Source of the DNA: an uncultured Treponema sp.
GTDB lineage: Bacteria; Spirochaetota; Spirochaetia; Treponematales; Treponemataceae
Length of the DNA stretch: 39,325 nucleotides
Direction: 5' to 3'
NCBI GenBank assembly: GCA_947177175.1
Contig: CAMWTK010000021.1
Coordinates: forward strand, 1 to 39,325
The number at the start of each line of letters is the position of its first letter. The stretch's first letter is position 1. The notes below the pieces were generated by a model. The model did no database searches. It was not told where the DNA came from and saw nothing but the letters and a program-made list of their open reading frames with translations. This document shows positions 25,407 to 33,258 of this stretch, piece by piece. Position numbers and translations under genes: made by a program.

Positions 25407-27131
25407 ATGTGTGGATTTGTGGGTGCATTTGATTTGGCGGCGGGAAGCAAGCCGATTGACGAAGGGCTGCGGGACGAACTGCGCGCGCAGCTTTTGGACA
25501 TGTCGCGGAAAATCCGCCATCGCGGGCCGGACTGGAGCGGCGTGTACACGGGCGAGAACGCCCTGCTGAGCCATGAGCGGCTTGCCATTGTCGATCCGCT
25601 GTCGGGCAAGCAGCCGCTCGTCAGCACGGATGGGTCGGTCATTCTTGCGGTGAACGGCGAAATCTACAACCACAAAGACATCCGCGCGGCGTATGACGGG
25701 AAATATGCGTTCAAGACGCAGAGCGACTGCGAGGTCATCCTGCCGCTGTATCAGGAAAAGGGCGCGGATTTTCTGGAAGATTTGAGCGGCATTTTTGCGT
25801 TCGCCCTGTATGACAGCAAGAAAGATTTGTATCTCATCGCGCGTGACGAAATCGGCGTGATTCCGCTGTACCAGGGCTGGGATACCGACGGCCGCTATTA
25901 CGTCGCCTCGGAACTGAAGGCACTGGAAGGCGTGTGCTGTACGATAGAAGAATTCCCCAACGGTTGCTATTTCGTGGGCGGAAAAGGCGCGGGAACGCTG
26001 GCGACGCGCGAGCCGGTGCGCTGGTATCACCGGGACTGGGAAGATGCCGCGGCGGTCATGGACAACACGAGCGACCTTGCCGTGCTGCGCACGGGGCTGG
26101 AAGCCGCCGTCAAAAAACAGCTGATGAGCGATGTTCCCTACGGCGTGCTGCTGAGCGGCGGACTGGACAGCTCGATTATTGCGGCGATTACCCAGCGGTT
26201 TGCCGGAAAGCGCGTGGAGACGGACGGCGCGGAAGCGGCATGGTGGCCGCGCCTGCACAGTTTTGCCATCGGTCTGGAGGGCAGCCCCGACCTTGCCGCC
26301 GCGCGGAAAGCCGCCGCGTTTATCGGGACGGTGCATCACGAAGTGCATTTTACGGTACAGGAAGCGTTGGACGCATTGCCCGATGTCATCTATCATATCG
26401 AGACGTATGACATCACCACGGTACGCGCGTCCACGCCGATGTACCTGCTCGCGCGGGTCATAAAATCGATGGGAATCAAAATGGTGCTGAGCGGCGAAGG
26501 CAGCGACGAACTTTTTGGCGGCTACCTGTATTTCCACAAGGCCCCGAACGCCCGCGAATTCCATGAAGAGCTGGTGCGCAAGATGAGCAAATTGCATTTG
26601 TACGACTGCCTGCGCGCCAACAAAAGCCTTTCGGCATGGGGCGTGGAAGGGCGTGTGCCATTTTTGGACAAAGAATTCATCGACATTGCCATGCGCATGA
26701 ATCCGCAGGACAAACTGTGCGTCAAACAGGCGGACGGCAGCCAGCGCATCGAAAAATGGCTGCTGCGCAAAGCGTTCGAGGACATGCTTCCCCCGGAAAT
26801 CTGCTGGCGGCAAAAAGAACAGTTCAGCGACGGCGTAGGCTACAACTGGATCGACACGCTCAAGCAGGTGGCAGAAACCAAGGTGAGCGACGCGCAGTTT
26901 GCCAGCCGCGCAAAACGCTTTCCCGTCAACACGCCGGCGACCAAGGAAGCATACTATTACCGCGAGATTTTTTCAGGGCTGTTCCCCAGCGAGACTGCGG
27001 CGCGTACCGTTCCCCATGAGGCGAGCGTCGCCTGCTCAACGGCAAAAGCCCTGGAATGGGACGCGGCATGGAAAAGCATGGACGAGCCGAGCGGCCGCGC
27101 CGTTGCGGGCGTACACGAGCGCGCCTACTGA
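25407..27131 (+). CDS. asnB: Asparagine synthetase B (glutamine-hydrolysing)
   Basis: AsnB makes asparagine from aspartate, ATP and glutamine. The 574 aa begin MCGFVGAFD with the nucleophile cysteine of the glutaminase domain, which continues with RHRGPDWSG and VNGEIYNHKDIR. The synthetase domain has the ATP-binding LLSGGLDSSIIAA near residue 250 and later GEGSDELFGGYLYFHKAP and EGRVPFLDKEF. Length is normal. I chose ATG 25407 (GGGAG upstream); the open frame continues upstream only through the leader. It has its own promoter and a leader attenuator matching those of glnN and amt, so it belongs to the same nitrogen control. Confidence 0.96.
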   Translation: MCGFVGAFDLAAGSKPIDEGLRDELRAQLLDMSRKIRHRGPDWSGVYTGENALLSHERLAIVDPLSGKQPLVSTDGSVILAVNGEIYNHKDIRAAYDGKYAFKTQSDCEVILPLYQEKGADFLEDLSGIFAFALYDSKKDLYLIARDEIGVIPLYQGWDTDGRYYVASELKALEGVCCTIEEFPNGCYFVGGKGAGTLATREPVRWYHRDWEDAAAVMDNTSDLAVLRTGLEAAVKKQLMSDVPYGVLLSGGLDSSIIAAITQRFAGKRVETDGAEAAWWPRLHSFAIGLEGSPDLAAARKAAAFIGTVHHEVHFTVQEALDALPDVIYHIETYDITTVRASTPMYLLARVIKSMGIKMVLSGEGSDELFGGYLYFHKAPNAREFHEELVRKMSKLHLYDCLRANKSLSAWGVEGRVPFLDKEFIDIAMRMNPQDKLCVKQADGSQRIEKWLLRKAFEDMLPPEICWRQKEQFSDGVGYNWIDTLKQVAETKVSDAQFASRAKRFPVNTPATKEAYYYREIFSGLFPSETAARTVPHEASVACSTAKALEWDAAWKSMDEPSGRAVAGVHERAY

Positions 27132-27160
27132 TTGCACTAATCGCAAAAAAATGCTATGCT
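27132..27160 (+). promoter_or_regulatory. Promoter for the tRNA gene
   Basis: TTGCAC (27132-27137), directly after the asnB stop codon, 17 bp, TATGCT (27155-27160). It would start transcription just before the mature tRNA end. Confidence 0.6.
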
Positions 27161-27172
27161 CTAGTATCTTTT

Positions 27173-27245
27173 GGGCCATTAGCTCAGCGGTTAGAGCAGA
27201 GGACTCATAATCCTTTGGTCCTTGGTTCAAATCCAAGACGGCCCA
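27173..27245 (+). tRNA. tRNA with anticodon CAT (probably Ile2 read by lysidine, or elongator Met)
   Basis: A 73-nt cloverleaf without encoded CCA. The D arm is AGCTCAGCGGTTAGAGC, the anticodon loop is CTCATAA with anticodon CAT, the T arm is CTTGG-TTCAAAT-CCAAG, and the discriminator is A. The D arm and the anticodon-to-variable region (CTCATAATC, then TTTGGTC) closely resemble E. coli Ile2 tRNAs, which need TilS to convert the wobble C to lysidine; elongator Met cannot be excluded. The acceptor stem GGGCCAT/ACGGCCC has an A6-C67 mismatch where relatives usually pair A with T. Confidence 0.92.
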
Positions 27246-27253
27246 GCGCGACG

Positions 27254-27281
27254 GAATGATTATCCTGCGGGATAATCATTC
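27254..27281 (+). terminator. Terminator-like hairpin after the tRNA
   Basis: GAATGATTATCC and GGATAATCATTC form a perfect 12-bp stem with a four-base loop, 9 bp after the tRNA. Only TGCATTTTA follows, so the T-run is weak. Confidence 0.65.
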
Positions 27282-27327
27282 TGCATTTTAAACGCCCTTT
27301 CTTATAGTAAAAACTTCTTTCGTTCGG

Positions 27328-27333
27328 TATAAT
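27328..27333 (+). promoter_or_regulatory. -10 element for the REC-GGDEF-EAL gene
   Basis: A consensus TATAAT lies 47 bp before the start codon. The matching -35 position (TAGTAA with a 17-bp spacer) is poor, so the promoter is only tentative. Confidence 0.45.
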
Positions 27334-27379
27334 GACAGGAGCGTTTTTTGCGCAACATTATGAGCCACGAGGAGAATTT

Positions 27380-29137
27380 ATGGCAGACACAGCTGATTTT
27401 GAACTTGACGAGAATATGCAGGGCAAACCGCTTGTGCTTGTGGTGGACGACGAAGAAGTCAACCGGATGCTGCTGACCAATATTCTTGAAGAACGCTACA
27501 AGGTGGAGACGGCCTCCGACGGCTTTGAGGCATTGCAGTTGATTCGTCAGTATCGCAGTATCCTTTCGGCGGTGCTGCTCGACCTTTCCATGCCGAACAT
27601 GGACGGCTTTGAGGTGCTCAGAGAAATGCGCATGGACGAAATGCTACGGCATATTCCGACGCTTGTCCTGACGGCGCAAAACGATGCGGAAATCGAAAGC
27701 TTTGAGCGCGGCGCGAGCGATTTTATCACCAAGCCGTTTGATATGCCCGACATGATTCTGGCGCGCGTGGCAAAGTCGATCCGTATGGCGGAAGAAAACT
27801 ATATCATCAGGACGACGGAAAAAGACCCGCTCACCGAATTGCCCAACATGGCGTATTTCAGGACGCTGTGCGAGGCGGAAAAAGCACGGCTTTCCGCAAA
27901 AGGCGAGTCGGCGGCGTTTATCTATATCGACATCGTGAACATGAAATCGTACAATTCCCGCTTTGGCTATCCCGAAGGCGACCGGCTGCTGATGGAAACG
28001 GCGACGGTGTTGCAGAACACGTTCGCGAATATGCCGGTCTCCCGCATTTCTGAGGATCATTTTGCCGTGATGACGAGCGCGGCTCAGCACAAACAGCTGC
28101 TGGAAGATTTTCAGCGGCGGCTGCGCCAGATTGGCAAGGGAAATCCCACGGAAATCCATGCGGGCATTTTTCAGGACAACGGCGAAATCGCGGCGGACAT
28201 CATTACGGCAATGGATTACGCGCGGCTTGCCTGCCTGACATTGCGCGGCAACTACACTGATTCCGTCTGTTATTATGACCGAAAATTGATGAAAGAGTAC
28301 GACGACCGCCAGCACGTGCTCGCCAATTTCAATCAGGCTTTGGAAGAACGCTGGATAAAAGCCTATTATCAGCCGATTGTCCGCGCGCAGACCGACGAAG
28401 TCTGCAATTTTGAGGCGCTCGCCCGCTGGATTGACCCGCAGCGCGGCTTTCTGTCTCCGGCGGCGTTCGTTCCCGTCATTGAAGACTACAACCTCGGCGT
28501 GCGCATGGATTTGTACATGGTGGAAGAAGTGTGCCGCGAATACGAAGTCCGCAGGCAGGGCGGCCTGACTCCCGTGCCCGTCTCGCTCAATTTCTGCCGC
28601 ACGGATTTTGACCAGCGCGATATGGTGGCGGCGGTTGCCGAAATTGCGGACAAATATCACGTGCCGCATGATATGCTCATCATCGAAGTGACGGAAAGCG
28701 GATTTTCGCGCAACGCCTCCGACTTGCAGGAGCAGATCAACCGCTTCCACGAGCTGGGCTTCAAAGTATGGATGGATGATTTTGGCGACGGCTATGCGTC
28801 GCTCAACGTGTTGCAGGACATGAATTTCGACCTGATCAAGCTTGACATCGGCTTCATGCGCAATTTCAATCCGTCGGGAAAAAACGGCGTGATTTTGCGC
28901 GCGCTGCTTTCCATGGCAAAAGACTTGGGCATCCACACGCTCGCCGAAGGCATTGAAACCGAAGCGCAGTTTGCGTTTCTGAAGCAATACGGCTGCGAAA
29001 AAATCCAGGGATTCTATTTTGGCAAGCCGACCCCCACGGACGAACTGCTCAAGCAGGTAAAGCAGGGAACGGCGCTCAAAAACGAAAGCCCGGAAACGGC
29101 GGCATCGTTTGAGGACACGCTCAAGCCGATGCGCTGA
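27380..29137 (+). CDS. Response regulator with receiver, degenerate GGDEF and EAL domains (c-di-GMP phosphodiesterase)
   Basis: The 585 aa contain a complete receiver (about 15-135: VVDDEE, phospho-Asp in LLDLSMPNMDG, LTAQND, ITKPFD), a GGDEF-fold domain whose active site reads SEDHF, so it should not make c-di-GMP, and a full EAL domain. EAL catalytic residues are all visible: FEALARW, SLNFC, IIEVTES, WMDDFGDGYASL, IKLDIGF, LAEGIET and KIQGFYFGKP. It is therefore predicted to hydrolyse c-di-GMP under phosphorelay control, with the GGDEF part perhaps acting as a GTP sensor. I chose ATG 27380 with GAGGAG upstream; the earlier in-frame ATG at 27332 overlaps the -10. An Hpt protein gene follows after 23 bp. 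Confidence 0.92.
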   Translation: MADTADFELDENMQGKPLVLVVDDEEVNRMLLTNILEERYKVETASDGFEALQLIRQYRSILSAVLLDLSMPNMDGFEVLREMRMDEMLRHIPTLVLTAQNDAEIESFERGASDFITKPFDMPDMILARVAKSIRMAEENYIIRTTEKDPLTELPNMAYFRTLCEAEKARLSAKGESAAFIYIDIVNMKSYNSRFGYPEGDRLLMETATVLQNTFANMPVSRISEDHFAVMTSAAQHKQLLEDFQRRLRQIGKGNPTEIHAGIFQDNGEIAADIITAMDYARLACLTLRGNYTDSVCYYDRKLMKEYDDRQHVLANFNQALEERWIKAYYQPIVRAQTDEVCNFEALARWIDPQRGFLSPAAFVPVIEDYNLGVRMDLYMVEEVCREYEVRRQGGLTPVPVSLNFCRTDFDQRDMVAAVAEIADKYHVPHDMLIIEVTESGFSRNASDLQEQINRFHELGFKVWMDDFGDGYASLNVLQDMNFDLIKLDIGFMRNFNPSGKNGVILRALLSMAKDLGIHTLAEGIETEAQFAFLKQYGCEKIQGFYFGKPTPTDELLKQVKQGTALKNESPETAASFEDTLKPMR

Positions 29138-29160
29138 CATCACGAAAGGAAGGAGATTAT

Positions 29161-29502
29161 ATGCTGTCAAAAGAAACATTGCTCGCGTATGGCGCGAATT
29201 ATGACGAAGGCATGGCGCGCTGCCTGAACAGGGAAGCCTTTTATTTCAAGATGATAAAAATGGTTGCGGCGAACGAAAAATTCGCGTCGCTGGGAAAGGC
29301 GCTTATCGCCAAGGATTTGAAGGCGGCGTTCGAGGACGCGCACGCGCTCAAAGGCATTGCCGCCAACGTTTCGCTCACGCCGCTTTCAAACGCGATTGAA
29401 GCAATCGTCGAGCCGTTGCGCCGCCGGGAAGACATCGACTATACCGAGTTGTACACACGTATCGTCGATCTCAAAAAGAAACTGGACGAGATCATCGCAT
29501 AA
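29161..29502 (+). CDS. Hpt-domain phosphotransfer protein
   Basis: A free-standing 113-aa histidine phosphotransfer protein, an all-helical bundle with the phospho-histidine in the motif HALKGIAAN (His60). It relays phosphate between a hybrid kinase and a response regulator. The gene has a strong AAGGAGG ribosome site and follows the REC-GGDEF-EAL gene by 23 bp, so that receiver is the obvious partner, although no hybrid kinase is in the window. Its stop codon overlaps the start of the next gene by one base. Confidence 0.88.
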   Translation: MLSKETLLAYGANYDEGMARCLNREAFYFKMIKMVAANEKFASLGKALIAKDLKAAFEDAHALKGIAANVSLTPLSNAIEAIVEPLRRREDIDYTELYTRIVDLKKKLDEIIA

Positions 29503-30968
29503 TGAAAAAACTGCTCCTCACGGTCATGGCGACGATTGTGCTCTGCTCGGCTTTGTCCGCGCAGTCGGCGCAAGCCGCGCCCGACACTATCACGTTTAAC
29601 GCGCCGCGCCTGTTTTCCGCGACCGAAACATACGGTACGCCCGTCTACGAAGAAAACGACGGCAAAAAGCATTATCTGGTCGCGCTTTCGGGGTCGGCAA
29701 TCACGCTGGGCGGCATATTCCTGTGGAACCGTTTTCTGATTGGGTCGGGCTGGACAAAAGTCAACTGGGATTATATGTTCCATTTTTATGAACACGAAAT
29801 GAAATGGGACACGGACTGGTACTGGACGAATTTCGTGCTGCATCCGTACCAAGGGGGACTGTCATATCTTGCTGGGCGGAGCGCGAACCTGAACCGCATT
29901 GAATCGTTCGCGCTTGCCACGCTCGCTGATTTTGTGTGGGAATATTTTTGCGAGACGAACGCGCCGTCAAAAAACGACTTGGTGTATTCTTCAATCGGCG
30001 CATTCCCAATGGGAGAAATGCTCTACCGCCTGTCGCTTGAGGCCGGAGAAATCCACCGTCTTTTGGGCTATGCGCTAAACCCGGAGCGGATGTGGCCGGA
30101 GCTGTTGCTGCGGCAACGTCCGCGCGGAACGGTCGGGAATATTTTTGAGTTTGATGTCGCGCTGAACGTCGGGACGGCGTTCATGCATTCGTCGTTCGGC
30201 GACGCTTCGCGCAACGAGCTGTTCCCCGTATTCGGAACGCCCAGGCTCAGCATCGTGTACAATGACCCTTACGGGCACGACTCGAACAATCCGTACAGCC
30301 AGTTTAATCTTGACGTTTCCTTTGGATTGGGTGTCGGCTCGGGCTACGGTACGTCTGCCATCCATGAAAAACTCTTCCACGACGTGCGCGTCATGAGCGA
30401 CGGTATGCTCTTTGCGCGGGCAAAACAGGGCGACCGAACCGACACGACGCTCGGCATGGTCTTTGAGTACGATTTTATCTGGAACAATATGTGGCTGCTT
30501 TCCACGCTCGCGCCGGGTTTTGCCGTCAAACAGCGGATTCGGCAGGAAAACTCGGACATAGAATGGCAGGCGCATGTGGCCGCCAACGTGCTCGGTACGA
30601 CGGACTGGGGGGGGGCGTATCGGAGTCAGGTGTCATACGATGAAGGCTTGGACCGCGAATACAGTTATACCATCGGCGCGGAGACCGTGTTGCGCTGGAA
30701 ATGGCGGCATACGACGGGACATACGATTGCCGTTGATTTTCACGGATACGTCATGTATGATTTTGCCGACCAAAAGCAGCTGCGTTCCGACACGGGCTGG
30801 GAATGTATCGGACTAGGGACGATAAGCTACGAGCTGCCGCTGTCGGCAAAAGTGCGTCTGGGCGTGCAGGATGAAGTGTACGTAAAAAAGACCTGGTACA
30901 CGGATCTTGACGGCTCGTTCCAGGTTGCGAATTCCGCCAGCGTCTACGCAAAGCTGCGGCTGAAATAA
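29502..30968 (+). CDS. DUF3943 protein, predicted outer-membrane beta-barrel
   Basis: The 488 aa begin with a Sec signal peptide (MKKLLLTVMATIVLCSALSA, likely cut near AQA-APDT). The DUF3943 core covers about 60-200 (KVNWDYMFHFYEHEMKWDTD, WYWTNFVLHPYQGGLSYLAG, WEYFCETNAPSKNDL). The C-terminal half alternates polar and aromatic residues and ends in a beta strand (VANSASVYAKLRLK), typical of an outer-membrane barrel. Function is unknown. The ATG overlaps the hpt stop codon (TAATG), so it is co-translated with the signalling pair; whether that is functional or just operon packing I cannot say. Confidence 0.75.
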   Translation: MKKLLLTVMATIVLCSALSAQSAQAAPDTITFNAPRLFSATETYGTPVYEENDGKKHYLVALSGSAITLGGIFLWNRFLIGSGWTKVNWDYMFHFYEHEMKWDTDWYWTNFVLHPYQGGLSYLAGRSANLNRIESFALATLADFVWEYFCETNAPSKNDLVYSSIGAFPMGEMLYRLSLEAGEIHRLLGYALNPERMWPELLLRQRPRGTVGNIFEFDVALNVGTAFMHSSFGDASRNELFPVFGTPRLSIVYNDPYGHDSNNPYSQFNLDVSFGLGVGSGYGTSAIHEKLFHDVRVMSDGMLFARAKQGDRTDTTLGMVFEYDFIWNNMWLLSTLAPGFAVKQRIRQENSDIEWQAHVAANVLGTTDWGGAYRSQVSYDEGLDREYSYTIGAETVLRWKWRHTTGHTIAVDFHGYVMYDFADQKQLRSDTGWECIGLGTISYELPLSAKVRLGVQDEVYVKKTWYTDLDGSFQVANSASVYAKLRLK

Positions 30969-30975
30969 ACGAGTG

Positions 30976-31881
30976 ATGCCGTTGATTCCTGATTTTCCGC
31001 AGTACAAGCCAGTTTCAGACGACATGGGCGACGAACTGCTGCCGTTCTTCCAAAAGCAGGCGGACGGCATCTGCGAATACACGCTGGCTTCGGTGCTGCT
31101 GGACAATCATACCTACCAATATACTATCAGCCGCGTAAGCAACGGCACGTTGTTGCTGTGCGGACACGACGCGGGCGGCAAACGATTCCTCTCGCTCGTG
31201 GGCGACTTTCCCGACGAACAGACGGTGCGGGCAATTATCGCTTCTCCCGATGCGCAGTCGTGCGCGTATATCAAAAACCTGTCGGAGCGGAACGCGACAG
31301 AAAACGCGGGTATTTTTTCCGCGCTCGGACTTTCGCCCCGCCTTGACCGCGACAACTGCGACTATCTGTACCGGCGCGACGATTTGGCGTTCCTGCGCGG
31401 CAAGGCGTTCCACAAAAAGAAAAACCTCGTCAACGGCTTTCATGCGGCATATTCGGCGGAAGTCAGGGCGATTGACGACACGACCGTGAACGACGCGCAG
31501 GAAATCTTGCGCCGTTGGCATGACGCGCGGCTGGCTCGGAACGAATACGACGGCGATTTTTCAGTGTGTGCCATCGCCTTGCAGAACCGCAAGCCGCTGC
31601 GCCTTGCGGGAATCATCGTGTACGCGGACGGGATGCCCGCCGGATTCAGCCTTGGCGAAGTGATTGCGGGCGGCACGATGTTCGCCACGCATTTTGAAAA
31701 AGGCATTGACGGCGTGCACGGCATTTATCAAGTCGTGAACAACGAGCAGGCAAAAATGCTGCCCGCATCGGTGACGCTCATCAACCGCGAGCAGGATTTG
31801 GGCGACGACGGGCTGCGGCAGGCAAAACTCTCCTATCGCCCCTGCGCGTTCGTCAACAAATACCGGGTGGAATTGCACTAA
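30976..31881 (+). CDS. DUF2156 family protein (GNAT-fold, aminoacyl-lipid transferase-like)
   Basis: About 301 aa matching the DUF2156 family related to the catalytic domain of phosphatidylglycerol lysyltransferases, but without membrane helices. Recognisable blocks are DRDNCDYLYRRDDLAFLRG, then GKAFHKKKNLVNGF, and the C-terminal TLINREQDLGDDGLRQAKLS. Its substrate is unknown. A GTG at 30973 directly precedes the ATG at 30976 in the same frame; I use the ATG. It lies 7 bp after the DUF3943 gene and its 3' end contains the thrC promoter. Confidence 0.75.
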   Translation: MPLIPDFPQYKPVSDDMGDELLPFFQKQADGICEYTLASVLLDNHTYQYTISRVSNGTLLLCGHDAGGKRFLSLVGDFPDEQTVRAIIASPDAQSCAYIKNLSERNATENAGIFSALGLSPRLDRDNCDYLYRRDDLAFLRGKAFHKKKNLVNGFHAAYSAEVRAIDDTTVNDAQEILRRWHDARLARNEYDGDFSVCAIALQNRKPLRLAGIIVYADGMPAGFSLGEVIAGGTMFATHFEKGIDGVHGIYQVVNNEQAKMLPASVTLINREQDLGDDGLRQAKLSYRPCAFVNKYRVELH

Positions 31882-31901
31882 GTCGTTTTTTCCGCTAAAC
31901 T
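31873..31901 (+). promoter_or_regulatory. Promoter for thrC
   Basis: TTGCAC (31873-31878, inside the last codons of the upstream gene), 17 bp, TAAACT (31896-31901). The predicted start leaves a very short leader before ATG 31917. Confidence 0.55.
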
Positions 31902-31916
31902 CTTTTTGGGTGGAAT

Positions 31917-33227
31917 ATGAAATTTAACAGCACACGGAACAGCGATTTTTTTGTCAATTTTGAACGTGCGGTCACCGACTGTATGCCGCAGGACGGCGGC
32001 CTGTTCATTCCCTCTGAAAGCCCCGATTTGCGCCGCTGGATTTTATACACGAACGAAAAAACGCCGTTCGCGAGCATTGCCGGCGCGCTCACTTCCGCGT
32101 GTATCAACGAAGAATTCAGCCCGATTATCTGCGAGACGATTGCGACGCGCGCCTTTCCGTTCGAGCCGAAAGTGACCAAGCGCAACGACCGTTTCTTTAC
32201 GCTCGAACTTTGCGACACGCCCACGGGCAGCCACAAGGATTTCGGCGTTGCCTACCTCGTCAACTGCATGGAGACGATTTTTCAGCTCAAAGGCGGCTCT
32301 GCCGTTTTTTTGGACGCGACCGTCGGCGAACTGGGCGCGAGCCTTGCGCGGGCGTTGCGCGGAAAAACGCATCTCAAAGCCGTGCTGCTCTATCCCAAAG
32401 GCGCGCCGCGCGGACTTGCCGAAAGCGATTTTGTCTGGAACGGCGGAAACATCTATCCGATTGAGATTGACGGCACGGAAGCCGACTGCCACAAGCTGGT
32501 ACGGGAGCTATTTGCCGACCGTGCGCTGGTCGAGACATACCGGCTGACCGTGGCGAACACCGCGAACATCGGCCGCCTTATGCCGCAGACATTTTTCTAT
32601 CCGTATGCGTTCAGCCGCCTGAAAAAAGACGTGCATTCCGATATTTACTACGCCATGGCACCGGGAAACTACAGCAATCTGGTGGCGGGGCTGTACAGCT
32701 GGCGGCTTTCGCTTCCCGTGAACGGCTTTATCTGCCCCACGACCGACGAACTTATCCTTGATATGCAGGGGCAATGCGCCGTCATGGACGGCATGATTCC
32801 CTTTGCCAAGCGCGAAGGCGCAGACCCCGCAAGCCCGTCCAATCTAGAGCGGCTGGAAGACGTGTTCCATAACAACGAGCTGATGCTCAAAAATTTGGTT
32901 TTTCCCATGCAGGTGACGAACGAACAGGTCGATGACGCATGCCGCAGGCTTTTCATGAAATACGGCATTTTTGCCGACCGGCTCACCGCGTCCGCATACG
33001 CCGCCGCCCGCAACAACCGCGACCTGACCGATTACGACGAAAGCGTGGTGGTGCTCGTCATCCGCGACCATCCCGCTTTGAACGCCGACTACATCAAACA
33101 CACGGTCGGCGAGATGCCTGCCATGCCCGCAAACGTGGCGGAGGCACTTGCGCCCACGCAGATTGGCAAGCCGCTCGCGGCAAACGCGCGTCAGTCGGTC
33201 GTGTCCGCACTGGAAAGCCTGCAATAA
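31917..33227 (+). CDS. thrC: Threonine synthase
   Basis: This PLP enzyme converts O-phosphohomoserine to threonine. The 436 aa are of the long ThrC type with an N-terminal extension (MKFNSTRNSDFFVNFERAVT, then QDGGLFIPSE). The PLP lysine lies in DTPTGSHKDFGVAYL (about 101-115), where most relatives read PT(L/G)AFKDF. The phosphate-binding glycine loop at the usual place reads DATVGELGASLARALRG rather than a TSGDTG form. Both substitutions are unusual, so a divergent ThrC or a ThrC-like PLP enzyme is possible. GTGG lies upstream of the ATG. It converges with the GH13 gene. Confidence 0.8.
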   Translation: MKFNSTRNSDFFVNFERAVTDCMPQDGGLFIPSESPDLRRWILYTNEKTPFASIAGALTSACINEEFSPIICETIATRAFPFEPKVTKRNDRFFTLELCDTPTGSHKDFGVAYLVNCMETIFQLKGGSAVFLDATVGELGASLARALRGKTHLKAVLLYPKGAPRGLAESDFVWNGGNIYPIEIDGTEADCHKLVRELFADRALVETYRLTVANTANIGRLMPQTFFYPYAFSRLKKDVHSDIYYAMAPGNYSNLVAGLYSWRLSLPVNGFICPTTDELILDMQGQCAVMDGMIPFAKREGADPASPSNLERLEDVFHNNELMLKNLVFPMQVTNEQVDDACRRLFMKYGIFADRLTASAYAAARNNRDLTDYDESVVVLVIRDHPALNADYIKHTVGEMPAMPANVAEALAPTQIGKPLAANARQSVVSALESLQ

Positions 33228-33229
33228 AA

Positions 33230-33252
33230 ATCCCCGACCGTTCATCGGGGAT
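33230..33252. terminator. Terminator between convergent thrC and the GH13 gene
   Basis: ATCCCCGA (33230-33237) and TCGGGGAT (33245-33252) form an 8-bp stem. On the minus strand it is followed by TTTTTA, so it best suits the GH13 transcript; A runs precede it on the plus strand and only ATTATG follows. Confidence 0.75.
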
Positions 33253-33258
33253 TATGCA

